Source: an uncultured Lachnoanaerobaculum sp.
GTDB taxonomy: Bacteria > Bacillota > Clostridia > Lachnospirales > Lachnospiraceae
Direction: 5' to 3'
Assembly: GCF_938015485.1 (NCBI RefSeq)
Contig: NZ_CALLVU010000053.1
Coordinates: 1-44,598, forward strand
DNA length: 44,598 bases
Position 1 is the stretch's first letter; each line of letters starts with the position of its first letter. Of the stretch, positions 16,448 through 25,192 are shown one piece after another. Made by a program: the position numbers and the translations under genes. The notes beneath the pieces are model-generated. The model saw nothing but the letters and a program-made list of their open reading frames with translations, did no database searches and was not told the DNA's origin.

Positions 16448-17865
16448 TGGAGCTTCTTATAGATTTAAGAGCCGATTGCCCGATATATGAGCAAATCTAT
16501 GAATTTATAAAGAATGAAATAAAAAGCGGACAGATTTTACCTGATACCAAACTTCCGTCCACAAGAAGGCTTTCACAGAGCCTTAAGATATCAAGGACTA
16601 CAGTGGTCAATGCATATGAACAGCTTTCGGCTGAAGGCTATCTAAGGTCAAGAGGCGGCAGCGGCTATATTGTAAATAAGCTTGACGACATGGATATTTT
16701 AAAAAAGGTACCGGATAAAGGTGAGAGGTCACATTACATAATTTCAAGTTGTAAGACCGATAGTAAGGAAGATGATAATTTAATTGACTTTTCTCCGACA
16801 AAAATCGATTCAAAGAGTTTTCCGTATGCTTCGTGGAGAAGTATTGCAAGAAAAGTATTTTCAAATGACAGCTCGGATGTATTCAAGGCAGGAGATAAGC
16901 AGGGCGAGTACGGACTGAGAGTACAGATAGCGGATTATTTGCATACGGCCAGAAGAGTGGAATGTACTCCGCAAAACATCATAATAGGTGCCGGAAGTGA
17001 GTATCTTATATTGCTTTTGGGGCTTTTACTCGGGAGAAAGCGTATAGCGCTTGAAAATCCCGGTTATATCAAGGCAAGACAGATTTTTGAATCTATGGAA
17101 TGGGATATTATAAGCGTTGATATGGATGATGAAGGTATGGATATAGACAAACTTGAAAGCGGTAAGGCTGATATTTGCTATTTGATGCCTGCCAACCAAT
17201 ATCCTACCGGTGTTATAATGCCTATAAAAAGAAGAAGAGAGCTGATTGCATGGAGTTATGAAAAGGCGGGCAGATATATTATAGAGGATGATTATGACTC
17301 CGAGTTTCGCTTTGTAGGTAAACCCATACCTGCAATGCAGGGGCTTGATCCGCAAAAAGTTATATATATAGGTACATTTTCAAAGTCTGTTGCACCTGCA
17401 ATAAGGGTTGCATATATGGTGCTTCCGGATGAACTTATAAAAGAGTATGAGTCAAGGCTTGATTTCTTTTCATGTACAGTGCCGAGGTCCGATCAGGATA
17501 TACTTGAAATATTTATAAAAGAGGGGTATTTTGAGAGGCATCTGAACAGGATGAGGACTAACTACAGAATCAAAAGAGATATTCTGATAGAAAGTGTAAA
17601 AAAGCACCTGCCCAGGTCGAAAGTTGTGGAAAACAATTCGGGGCTTCATATCTTAATGACTTTGGAAGACTTAAGTGAAAAAGAAATACTTGACTGCGGA
17701 GTAAAGGCAGGGGTAAGGTTTTATCCCATATCGGTTTTTTATACCGGTAAGAATATAAAGAAATCAACTGTCCTGGTAGGTTTTGCCTCATTGACGGAAG
17801 ATGATATAAAAAAAGGAATAAAAGATTTTTCCGAATTAGAGGAAAGAAGAAAGGAGTCTTTATGA
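16447..17865 (+). CDS. MocR/PdxR-type GntR-family regulator with aminotransferase domain
   Basis: A 472-residue fusion. Residues 1-75 are a GntR winged helix (CPIYEQIYEFIKNEIKSG, LPSTRRLSQSL, SRGGSGYIV). Residues from about 110 on are a fold-type I aminotransferase domain with the PLP lysine K313 in GTFSKSV and the EDDYDSEFR segment at 280-288. Such proteins usually sense PLP or an amino compound and regulate vitamin B6 or amino-acid genes. No pdxST lies beside it here. It overlaps glnS by 1 base and the DUF1858 gene by 4, so it is embedded in the operon rather than divergent from a target, which is unusual for MocR proteins. Confidence 0.9.
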   Translation: MELLIDLRADCPIYEQIYEFIKNEIKSGQILPDTKLPSTRRLSQSLKISRTTVVNAYEQLSAEGYLRSRGGSGYIVNKLDDMDILKKVPDKGERSHYIISSCKTDSKEDDNLIDFSPTKIDSKSFPYASWRSIARKVFSNDSSDVFKAGDKQGEYGLRVQIADYLHTARRVECTPQNIIIGAGSEYLILLLGLLLGRKRIALENPGYIKARQIFESMEWDIISVDMDDEGMDIDKLESGKADICYLMPANQYPTGVIMPIKRRRELIAWSYEKAGRYIIEDDYDSEFRFVGKPIPAMQGLDPQKVIYIGTFSKSVAPAIRVAYMVLPDELIKEYESRLDFFSCTVPRSDQDILEIFIKEGYFERHLNRMRTNYRIKRDILIESVKKHLPRSKVVENNSGLHILMTLEDLSEKEILDCGVKAGVRFYPISVFYTGKNIKKSTVLVGFASLTEDDIKKGIKDFSELEERRKESL

Positions 17866-18062
17866 CAATAAATAAGAATATGACAATAGGCGAGCTTTTA
17901 ATAACAAATGATTTGATTGCGCCTATGCTTATGAGAGCAGGTATGCACTGCCTGGGATGTCCTTCATCACAGATGGAGACACTTGAAGAGGCTTGCATGG
18001 TACATGGAATTGACTGTGATACATTGGTGTCACAGATAAATGAAATACTTGCTACAGTATAA
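17862..18062 (+). CDS. DUF1858 redox-disulfide protein
   Basis: A 66-residue protein matching the DUF1858 domain, also called the hybrid-cluster-protein-associated redox disulfide domain. The core is MTIGELL...P.....L...GMHCLGCPSS, with the CxxC pair around residues 30-33 and a further cysteine near 45. A thiol redox or metal-linked function is likely, but none is established for the stand-alone form. Its start overlaps the MocR gene stop (ATGA type), which implies translational coupling. Confidence 0.88.
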   Translation: MTINKNMTIGELLITNDLIAPMLMRAGMHCLGCPSSQMETLEEACMVHGIDCDTLVSQINEILATV

Positions 18063-18068
18063 GAAAAG

Positions 18069-18101
18069 CGCCGTTTGAGTTTAAGCTCAAACGGCGTTTT
18101 T
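18069..18101. terminator. bidirectional terminator between the DUF1858 and lrgB genes
   Basis: A perfect 11-bp stem CGCCGTTTGAG/CTCAAACGGCG (18069-18079 with 18086-18096), followed by five T on the plus strand and a CTTTTCTT run on the minus strand. It serves both convergent genes. Confidence 0.92.
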
Positions 18102-18104
18102 GCT

Positions 18105-18797
18105 TTACATAATCTTTGCGAAGAATGAAGCAAATATAACAGTTATAATACCGGCAACGGCTATGGAGAGTGAACTCATAGCACCTTCGGTTTCACCCAT
18201 TTCAAGGGCCTTTGATGTACCGATAGCGTGGGCTGAGGCACCGAGGCCGATACCCTTTGCTATAGGGTTTGTAACTTTAAATACTTTGTATACAATGTCA
18301 GCCATAACATTTCCGAACACACCTGTTACAATGATGACTGCGGTAGTGATAGTGGAAATACCGCCAAGCTCCTCGGATACGCCGATACCGATAGCAGTGG
18401 TGATGGATTTCGGTAACATTGAGACATAGTATTCATGCTTTAAGTGAAAGAGTATTGACATAACAAGTATTGAGATAAGTGATGTCAATACACCTGCTAT
18501 AAGCCCCGACATAATAGCCTTAAAGTTGTCCTTTAAAAGTGTCAGCTTTGAATAAAGCGGAATAGCAAGTGCTACAGTTGCCGGTGTAAGCAAATAGCTT
18601 ATATATTTTGAACCGTTATAAAAATCTTCAAACTTGATATGGAATATAACAAGTACAAAGATTACTATAATGATAGAGATTAGCAGCGGATTAAAAGCCG
18701 CTATCTTGGTCTTTTGCCTTAAAAATACACCTATTTGGTATGATACAAGGCATAGTAACAGACCGAAAAATACAGAATTACTCAAAAAATCAGTCAT
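18105..18797 (-). CDS. lrgB: LrgB-family membrane protein
   Basis: A 230-residue membrane protein with about seven hydrophobic segments. It matches LrgB/CidB, the partner of LrgA, by segments such as LLTPATVALAIPLY, LPKSITTAIGIGVSEELGG and GLGASAHAIGTSKALEMGE. The pair is linked to murein hydrolase control, programmed lysis and, in some bacteria, pyruvate or glycolate uptake. Its start lies 8 bases inside lrgA, with a GAGGAGG site in the lrgA end, so the two are coupled. A shared terminator follows. Confidence 0.92.
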   Translation of the reverse strand: MTDFLSNSVFFGLLLCLVSYQIGVFLRQKTKIAAFNPLLISIIIVIFVLVIFHIKFEDFYNGSKYISYLLTPATVALAIPLYSKLTLLKDNFKAIMSGLIAGVLTSLISILVMSILFHLKHEYYVSMLPKSITTAIGIGVSEELGGISTITTAVIIVTGVFGNVMADIVYKVFKVTNPIAKGIGLGASAHAIGTSKALEMGETEGAMSSLSIAVAGIITVIFASFFAKIM

Positions 18798-19212
18798 TCT
18801 TTTTTGCCTCCTCTTGCATTTCTTTTCTTATTTCTTCCTCTCTTTGTTTTTCTTCTTTTTGTACCTTTTTATCAAGTTTTATGACAAATTCAGTCACTTT
18901 GGCGGAAACCGCCATTACAAGTATGGTTGAAACAAGAGTCATAATAAGCAAAGGTATAAGCACAGGCTTTAAGCTTGGCCAAACATCAATAAGTCCTGCT
19001 GAAGCCGGGATGAACATAAGCGGCATTATGTCAATAAGAAACATTGAGCCGCTTTCCACTTGATGTAATTTAACTTTCTTTGAAACAAGTAAAGCAAGCA
19101 TAATGACCAGTCCATAGATGCTTGCCGGTATGGGAAGCGGTAAAATTGCTTTTAGCACTTCCCCAAAAAAACTTACTAATAATATAATCAGAAATTGTCT
19201 GATAAAACGCAT
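18790..19212 (-). CDS. lrgA: LrgA/CidA-family holin-like protein
   Basis: A 140-residue protein with four hydrophobic segments and the conserved LPLPIPASIYGLVIMLALL stretch of the CidA/LrgA family. It probably forms a membrane complex with LrgB. After the last membrane segment (ending about residue 107) comes a strongly charged, Lys/Glu-rich tail of about 30 residues (KKVQKEEKQREEEIRKEMQE), longer and more charged than I expect for the family. AGGGAAG precedes the ATG on the minus strand. It starts 9 bases after the upstream ATPase gene ends. Confidence 0.9.
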   Translation of the reverse strand: MRFIRQFLIILLVSFFGEVLKAILPLPIPASIYGLVIMLALLVSKKVKLHQVESGSMFLIDIMPLMFIPASAGLIDVWPSLKPVLIPLLIMTLVSTILVMAVSAKVTEFVIKLDKKVQKEEKQREEEIRKEMQEEAKKND

Positions 19213-19220
19213 AAACTTCC

Positions 19221-21086
19221 CTACAATTCTATTAAATTAAAATCTTGCATTGTAGCCGTCATAAGCTGAGCTTCTCTCATATGGCAGCTGAATACTATAA
19301 TCTGCTCCGGAACATTGTTGGCAATCCATAGTAGTGCAGCTCTAAGTCTGATTGAATCGTAATTTACAAAACTGTCATCAAATATAAAAGGTAATTCCTT
19401 GGCGCGATTTTGCATAAGTCTGCCGGCGGCAATTCTAAGCGCCAGATAGACCTGATCCATAGTGCCTGAACTTGCCTGTTCGATAGGAACAAGTCTGTTA
19501 GGTGTATTAAGGAATACATTAAAGTTCTCGTCGATAGAGATGGAGTCATATACGCCTCCCGTGATACCCTCAATAAGTTCTGAAGCGTCTTTGTTCAGAT
19601 ACAGACCGAAAGAGTTTTTGATGGTTTCGGAAAGGTTTCTTAGAGTTTCCATTGCAAGATCGATAGCATCTATCTCAAATCTTATCTTATCGTTTTCTGC
19701 GATAATATTTTTGAGAGCCGCATTGTCGTCTTTCATCTTTGCAAGCTTTTCCATAAGCTTTTCAAGTTCCCACTCGTTCTGCTTTTTAGCATCAATACCG
19801 CTGGCATAGGCGGCTTTTTTTGCACGAAGATTTTCAATATCTACGTTCAATGCCTCACTCTTTGCAATATCGGCAGCCATCTCATCAAAAATACTTATCT
19901 TTGAGCTGAGCTTTTTATTGGCACGATGAATATTTTCTTCAGTAATAGAGTCAAATGAACCTACTCTTGCCATTGTAGCCATCAAATTGACCTTAAGTTC
20001 CGTCAGATGCCTGTTGTCTTTATTGTATACAGTATAGATATATGCCGCAAATATAAGAGATGCCAAGCATATGATAATGAAAAGCACCATAGCAAAAGGA
20101 TAGCTTACACCTGTAGATGCGGTAATTATATTGGCCTTACCGGATTTAAAGATATATAGAGACATTATTACACTGAGTATTGATAAAATAAGGAAAATTA
20201 CGGAATAGACCTTATTTATAGACTTCTTTTCAGATTCATAAGCTGAAAGATAGTCGTTGTAATCCTTGTTCAGCTCATCCTGAAGCTGTACTATAGTGGA
20301 TTTATCTACAAAGCCGAGGTCTGAAAGATGCTGTCTTTTGGAGGCAATGCTCTCTATCAGAGTCTCTTTTTGAGCATTCAAGTCCATAATTCTTTTATCT
20401 GTTATGGCGTCGGCTTCTTTTAATGTCTTCAGATGGCTTGAAAATTCAGGAGAGGAGATTTTCTTTTCCAAAATCCTGATTTCAGTCAGATTCTGGTTAT
20501 ATGTCTTTGCCGCATCAGGATTTAGAGTAGTAGTAAATGCCCTTTTCTTTTCTTTCAAAAAATCCGAAGCCTTATTGATATTCAAAGACATATTTCCTGT
20601 GGTATTCATATTTGCAATATAGTTTTTCAGCTCTACTACCATCTTTGCATCTGTAGCGGATTTTAACTGTGAGATACTTACAGTATTTGAGTAGGCTGTC
20701 TCAGTAAGTCCGCAAAGTACTTCTTTTAAAAACTCGGATGCGCCCTCAACAGGTTTTCCGTCAGTCTCGTTGATGATTGCAAAGGGGGTGGTGGCGGTCT
20801 TTGTAAAATCTCTCTCTATACGATATGCCCTGTCGTGGTATGAGAAGCGAAGATTTCCGCCATATATATCACCGTTACCCCAAGGTTTAAACTTGGTCCA
20901 TGTATCACTTTTGCTTGCTCTTCCCTTGGCTCTTTCAAGTCCGTAGAGCATTGCTTTGATGAACATAAATATAGTGGATTTGCCGGCTTCGTTGTATCCG
21001 TAGACAATATTCATATTGTCGCCGAATGTCAAATCCTTATTTTTGAATTTGCCGAAGCCGTCTATATGTAAGCTGAGCAGTCTCAT
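19221..21086 (-). CDS. YhaN/SbcC-like AAA ATPase with membrane hairpin
   Basis: A 621-residue SMC-like ATPase partner of the nuclease encoded just upstream. The Walker A is GYNEAGKST (30-38). The ABC signature is around SSGTMDQVYLALR, and Walker B is LPFIFDDSF near the C-terminus. Coiled-coil stretches lie at about 200-290 and 360-490. Instead of a zinc hook at the coiled-coil tip there are two hydrophobic segments at about 294-313 and 330-354, separated by a short polar loop. This matches the COG4717/YhaN type rather than true SbcC, and it is much shorter than Bacillus YhaN. It overlaps the nuclease gene by 4 bases. Role: probably DNA end processing or repair near the membrane. Confidence 0.85.
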   Translation of the reverse strand: MRLLSLHIDGFGKFKNKDLTFGDNMNIVYGYNEAGKSTIFMFIKAMLYGLERAKGRASKSDTWTKFKPWGNGDIYGGNLRFSYHDRAYRIERDFTKTATTPFAIINETDGKPVEGASEFLKEVLCGLTETAYSNTVSISQLKSATDAKMVVELKNYIANMNTTGNMSLNINKASDFLKEKKRAFTTTLNPDAAKTYNQNLTEIRILEKKISSPEFSSHLKTLKEADAITDKRIMDLNAQKETLIESIASKRQHLSDLGFVDKSTIVQLQDELNKDYNDYLSAYESEKKSINKVYSVIFLILSILSVIMSLYIFKSGKANIITASTGVSYPFAMVLFIIICLASLIFAAYIYTVYNKDNRHLTELKVNLMATMARVGSFDSITEENIHRANKKLSSKISIFDEMAADIAKSEALNVDIENLRAKKAAYASGIDAKKQNEWELEKLMEKLAKMKDDNAALKNIIAENDKIRFEIDAIDLAMETLRNLSETIKNSFGLYLNKDASELIEGITGGVYDSISIDENFNVFLNTPNRLVPIEQASSGTMDQVYLALRIAAGRLMQNRAKELPFIFDDSFVNYDSIRLRAALLWIANNVPEQIIVFSCHMREAQLMTATMQDFNLIEL

Positions 21087-22159
21087 GTCTTCCCCCTTTC
21101 ATCAGTAGTTCTGAGAAGTGCGTTGATACCGTAGTATAGCGCCTTTTTATCAAGTTTGCTCATATTCGGTCTGTCAAGCTCACGTATAAAAAATCCTATC
21201 ATATCTGAAGGATGTTCCGCAAAAAGCTTTGCAAAATCATACTTAGGCTCAGAGTCGTCTATAATTTCTGCAATTCTCAGTGTGGAGGCTAAAGATTCCA
21301 AATCAAATTCGATATCAGGATCTCTAAGCCCCTTTATTTTGAATCTGTATATATTTTGTTTACCTTTTTTGTCTATAGTCTCTGTAAGAGAGGTGTGCAG
21401 CTCCGAGTTGGTAGTCTCAGGAGTTACATTGATGGTGAGCGATATATATGAAGTATTTGAAATCTTTATAAACTCAAAAGCTTTCATAAGCTTGGTTTCA
21501 TTGTCAATCTCACCGTAATAAATTCCGTGGTCACCGGTTTCAGTCATATCAAGAGGTTCAGGTGAACCGCAGTACGCCATATGTTTGTCAAAAAGTACCT
21601 CATGCTTATGTATATGTCCAAGAGCTATATAAGATGAAGAAATCTTATTGAGTTCATTTTTATCAAACGGCAAATGTGTGGCATCCCCACCATGTAAAAG
21701 AAGAATCTTTATTCTGTCGTTTTCACGAATAGAAAGTCCTGAAACGATATTTTCTTTTACCTCCCTGTCATGGTATGAGAAGCCGTAGACCTCCGTATTG
21801 ATGTCCGGAAAATATACACTGCTGATAGTAGGAGTGGACAAATAAACCACATTCTGCGCCCAAGGGAAGGTAAGTATATTATTGTTTTCTCTTAAGCAGT
21901 CATGATTTCCGGCTATGATAACCACCTTTGTATCCGGTATTGTGGAAAAAAGAAAATTGACTTCCTTTAAATCACGACTGAAGGGCTGAGAGTGGAAGAG
22001 GTCTCCGGCGATAAGTAAAAGGTCAACTTCACGCTTTTTTGCAACTTCAATAATCTTTTGAAGTGAAGCTTTGACCGCATCCGCCCTTTCCTTGCCCCAA
22101 GGTTTATTTGAATCAGGTTTCATACCATAATGAATATCACCTGTATGTATAAATTTCAT
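21083..22159 (-). CDS. YhaO/SbcD-like DNA repair exonuclease (metallophosphoesterase)
   Basis: A 358-residue calcineurin-like phosphoesterase of the COG0420 group. The metal ligands are visible in order: HTGDIHYG (D8, H10), GDLFH, GNHDC, LLHGGDATH and LGHIHKHE. Residues beyond about 250 form the C-terminal domain that contacts the ATPase partner in Mre11/SbcD proteins. The gene ends 4 bases inside the ATPase gene start, the classic sbcD-sbcC or yhaO-yhaN coupling. The GGAGG on the minus strand lies 14 bases from the ATG, rather far, and no nearer in-frame start exists. Confidence 0.88.
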   Translation of the reverse strand: MKFIHTGDIHYGMKPDSNKPWGKERADAVKASLQKIIEVAKKREVDLLLIAGDLFHSQPFSRDLKEVNFLFSTIPDTKVVIIAGNHDCLRENNNILTFPWAQNVVYLSTPTISSVYFPDINTEVYGFSYHDREVKENIVSGLSIRENDRIKILLLHGGDATHLPFDKNELNKISSSYIALGHIHKHEVLFDKHMAYCGSPEPLDMTETGDHGIYYGEIDNETKLMKAFEFIKISNTSYISLTINVTPETTNSELHTSLTETIDKKGKQNIYRFKIKGLRDPDIEFDLESLASTLRIAEIIDDSEPKYDFAKLFAEHPSDMIGFFIRELDRPNMSKLDKKALYYGINALLRTTDERGKT

Positions 22160-22181
22160 ATGGCTAAAATTTACCTCCCTA

Positions 22182-23573
22182 TTATAATTCGCAATTGCCT
22201 ACTGTTCTTGGGAATGGAAGTACGTCTCTGATATTTGACATTCCTGTAAGATACATAACGCAACGCTCAAATCCGAGACCGAAGCCTGAATGTCTGGTGG
22301 AACCGTATTTTCTGAGGTCAAGATAGAAGTCATAGTCCTTTTTATCCATACCGAGTTCCTCTATTCGTGCTAAAAGCTTATTATAGTCATCCTCTCTTTG
22401 GCTTCCGCCCATTATCTCGCCGATTCCAGGAACCAGGCAGTCCATAGCGGCTACAGTCTTTTTATCCTCGTTTTCCTTCATATAAAATGCTTTGATTGCC
22501 TTAGGATAATCTGTAACAAAGATAGGTTTTTTAAATACCTGCTCTGTAAGGTAACGCTCGTGCTCCGTCTGAAGGTCACATCCCCATGAAACCTTGTATT
22601 CAAAGTTGTCATTGTTTTTTTCAAGTATTTCAACAGCTTCTGTATATGTAATTCTGCCGAAGTTTGACTCTGCGACATGATGTAATCTCTCCAAAAGTCC
22701 CTTGTCAACAAACTGATTGAAAAACTCCATCTCAGGTGCCGCATTTTCAAGAACGTAGTTTATTATATACTTTAACATATTTTCAGCCAAATCCATATTG
22801 TCGCCAAGGTCGCCGAAAGCAAACTCAGGCTCAATCATCCAAAACTCCGCAGCATGTCTTGTAGTGTTTGAATTTTCAGCTCTGAATGTAGGACCGAAGG
22901 TGTAGATATCTCTGAATGCCATGGCAAATGTCTCACCGTTTAACTGTCCTGAAACTGTAAGATTTGTTTCCTTACCGAAGAAGTCCTTTGAAAAGTCCAC
23001 ACTGCCGTCTTTATTAAGGGGGACATTCTTAGGGTCAAGAGTTGTGACTCTAAACATTTCACCGGCACCCTCGGCATCACTGCCTGTGATAATAGGTGTA
23101 TGAACATATACAAAGTCTCTTTCCTGGAAGAACTTGTGTATAGCATATGCGATAAGAGATCTTACTCTGAATACCGCCTGGAATGTATTCGTTCTCGGAC
23201 GAAGATGCGGAATGGTTCTAAGATACTCAAGTGTATGTCTTTTCTTTTGAAGAGGGTAGTCGGAAGTTGACTCACCTTCTATATCTATATGTGTAGCCTG
23301 AATCTCAAACGGTTGCTTTGCATTAGGAGTTGCAACAAGCATCCCCTTTACAACAAGTGCCGCACCGACATTTATCTTTGTCAATTTATTGAATTCGGGA
23401 AGTGTATCATGGTATACGACCTGTATTTGTTCAAAATAACTTCCATCACTTATAACCAAAAAGCCGAATGACTTTGAATCCCTGTTGCTTCTTACCCATC
23501 CACCGATTGTGATTTCACTGTCAATATACTTATCCCTGTTTTTGTATATTTCTCTCACTGTTGTCAGCTTCAT
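22182..23573 (-). CDS. asnS: asparaginyl-tRNA synthetase
   Basis: A 463-residue class II synthetase charging tRNA-Asn. The N-terminal OB fold (about 15-100, with ITIGGWVRSNRDSKSFGF) is followed by the catalytic core with motif 2 FRAENSNTTRHAAEFWMIEPE and motif 3 GLGFERCVMYLTGMSNIRDV; both are typical of AsnRS. AAGGAGG precedes the ATG on the minus strand. The yhaO-like gene begins 22 bases after its stop with no terminator between, so asnS probably leads a five-gene transcript ending at lrgB. No T-box was recognised in its leader. Confidence 0.96.
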   Translation of the reverse strand: MKLTTVREIYKNRDKYIDSEITIGGWVRSNRDSKSFGFLVISDGSYFEQIQVVYHDTLPEFNKLTKINVGAALVVKGMLVATPNAKQPFEIQATHIDIEGESTSDYPLQKKRHTLEYLRTIPHLRPRTNTFQAVFRVRSLIAYAIHKFFQERDFVYVHTPIITGSDAEGAGEMFRVTTLDPKNVPLNKDGSVDFSKDFFGKETNLTVSGQLNGETFAMAFRDIYTFGPTFRAENSNTTRHAAEFWMIEPEFAFGDLGDNMDLAENMLKYIINYVLENAAPEMEFFNQFVDKGLLERLHHVAESNFGRITYTEAVEILEKNNDNFEYKVSWGCDLQTEHERYLTEQVFKKPIFVTDYPKAIKAFYMKENEDKKTVAAMDCLVPGIGEIMGGSQREDDYNKLLARIEELGMDKKDYDFYLDLRKYGSTRHSGFGLGFERCVMYLTGMSNIRDVLPFPRTVGNCEL

Positions 23574-23620
23574 TAGATTTCCTCCTTAATACCGTTTAGG
23601 CATAGATTTAGTAACATCTA

Positions 23621-23650
23621 ATTATAGCATAAAAGACTTTGTTTCGACAA
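23621..23650 (-). promoter_or_regulatory. asnS promoter
   Basis: On the minus strand: TTGTCG (23650-23645), an 18-bp spacer, TATAAT (23626-23621) with TGC just upstream. It lies about 48 bases before the asnS start, so the leader is too short for a T-box. Confidence 0.65.
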
Positions 23651-23841
23651 CTTAAGAACGAATATTATTTTGTGTTTTGTACGATATAAATGCTTTGGTG
23701 GAATTTAACAAAAATACTTTGAAAAATTTGTGCAATTTTTATTGAGAATCTATGTATTGAATAATTGAAAGTTAAGTATGTAGATTGAATATGAAATTTC
23801 GCTAAAACTTAGAAAAAATCGTGTTAAAATAAAATCTTTTA
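23651..23841. other. AT-rich spacer between the divergent asnS and glgC promoters
   Basis: Between the two promoters are about 190 very AT-rich bases with no open frame, RNA or strong dyad that I can support. Confidence 0.5.
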
Positions 23842-23870
23842 TTCACAATCGAGTAAATTTGTGCTATAAT
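23842..23870 (+). promoter_or_regulatory. glgC promoter
   Basis: TTCACA (23842-23847), a 17-bp spacer and a perfect TATAAT (23865-23870) with TGC before it. It is 48 bases before the glgC start. Confidence 0.75.
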
Positions 23871-23917
23871 TCTAAATGTAAACATAAGGAATTAGCATTA
23901 GGCAACGAGGTGTGTAC

Positions 23918-25192
23918 ATGATTAAAAAGGAAATGATAGCTATGTTGTTGGCAGGCGGACAAGGCAGTCGCCTTGGTGTATTGACACACAATGTAGCAAA
24001 ACCGGCAGTTTCGTTTGGTGGTAAGTACAGGATTATAGATTTTCCATTGAGCAATTGTATCAACTCAGGTGTTGATACGGTTGGAGTCTTGACTCAGTAC
24101 CAGCCTCTGAGACTGAATACCCACATCGGAATAGGTATTCCGTGGGATTTGGATAGGAATATGGGTGGTGTAACCGTTTTACCGCCATATGAGAATGCTT
24201 CAGGTAGTGACTGGTATTCAGGAACTGCCAATGCAATTTACCAGAATCTTGAATATATGGAGAGTTATAATCCTGATTACGTTTTGATACTTTCGGGTGA
24301 TCATATATATAAGATGGATTATGAGGTAATGCTTGATTATCATAAAGCAAATAATGCAGACGTGACTATAGCGGCTATGCCTGTTTCGATGGAGGAGGCA
24401 TCAAGATTTGGAATATTGATAACCGATGAACATAGCAGGGTGACGGAGTTTGAAGAGAAACCTAAACATCCAAGATCCAATCTTGCTTCTATGGGTATAT
24501 ATATTTTCTCATGGAAGGTACTTAGAGATTCTTTGATTGAACTTTCAAATGTACCGGGATGTGATTTTGGTAAACATATTATTCCTCATGTTTTTAATAA
24601 CGGCGGAAGAATTTTCAGTTACGAGTATAACGGCTATTGGAAAGATGTAGGTACTCTTGAGTCATATTGGGAAGCCAACATGGAACTTGTAGATATTATA
24701 CCGGAGTTCAACCTTTATGAAGAATACTGGAAGATATATACAAAGGGAGATATTATCACTCCGCAGTATATAGCGGCTACTTCTACTATAAATAAGAGTA
24801 TCATCGGAGAAGGTGTTGAAGTTTATGGAGAAGTCAACAACTCGGTAATAGGTGCCGGAGTTGTTATTGAAGAGGGGGCTGTAGTTAACGACTCCATAGT
24901 TATGAAAGGTAGTAGAATAGGAGCGAACTCCAAAATAAACAAAGCTATTATCGCTGAGAATTCTGTAGTTGGAAAAGATTGCGAGATAGGTGCTTTCGAT
25001 TATTGCGAAAGCAATTATGATAAAAAAGTATATAATTGTGATCTGGCAGTTATTGGAGAAAAAACAAATATCCCTGATGGCGTGGTTATCGGTAAAAACA
25101 CGGCTATTTTGGGAAATACAACCATAGATGATTATGTGGACAAGAAACTTTTAAGTGGTGACTTCATTGTAAAGGTAGGTGGCAGGTTATGA
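23918..25192 (+). CDS. glgC: glucose-1-phosphate adenylyltransferase
   Basis: A 424-residue enzyme making ADP-glucose from glucose-1-phosphate and ATP, the committed step of glycogen synthesis. The nucleotidyltransferase signature LLAGGQGSRLG opens the protein. KPAVSFGGKYRIIDFPLSN, SGDHIYKMDY (with the catalytic aspartate) and FEEKP follow. The last roughly 130 residues form a left-handed beta-helix with hexapeptide repeats. ATG 23918 follows ACGAGG by 7 bases; a GTG at 23912 is less likely. It overlaps glgD by 4 bases, as expected for a heteromeric GlgC/GlgD enzyme. Confidence 0.95.
   Translation: MIKKEMIAMLLAGGQGSRLGVLTHNVAKPAVSFGGKYRIIDFPLSNCINSGVDTVGVLTQYQPLRLNTHIGIGIPWDLDRNMGGVTVLPPYENASGSDWYSGTANAIYQNLEYMESYNPDYVLILSGDHIYKMDYEVMLDYHKANNADVTIAAMPVSMEEASRFGILITDEHSRVTEFEEKPKHPRSNLASMGIYIFSWKVLRDSLIELSNVPGCDFGKHIIPHVFNNGGRIFSYEYNGYWKDVGTLESYWEANMELVDIIPEFNLYEEYWKIYTKGDIITPQYIAATSTINKSIIGEGVEVYGEVNNSVIGAGVVIEEGAVVNDSIVMKGSRIGANSKINKAIIAENSVVGKDCEIGAFDYCESNYDKKVYNCDLAVIGEKTNIPDGVVIGKNTAILGNTTIDDYVDKKLLSGDFIVKVGGRL

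Noticed and set aside
23574..23650. Possible T-box in front of asnS
   Set aside because: The readable promoter leaves a leader of under 50 bases, too short for a T-box.
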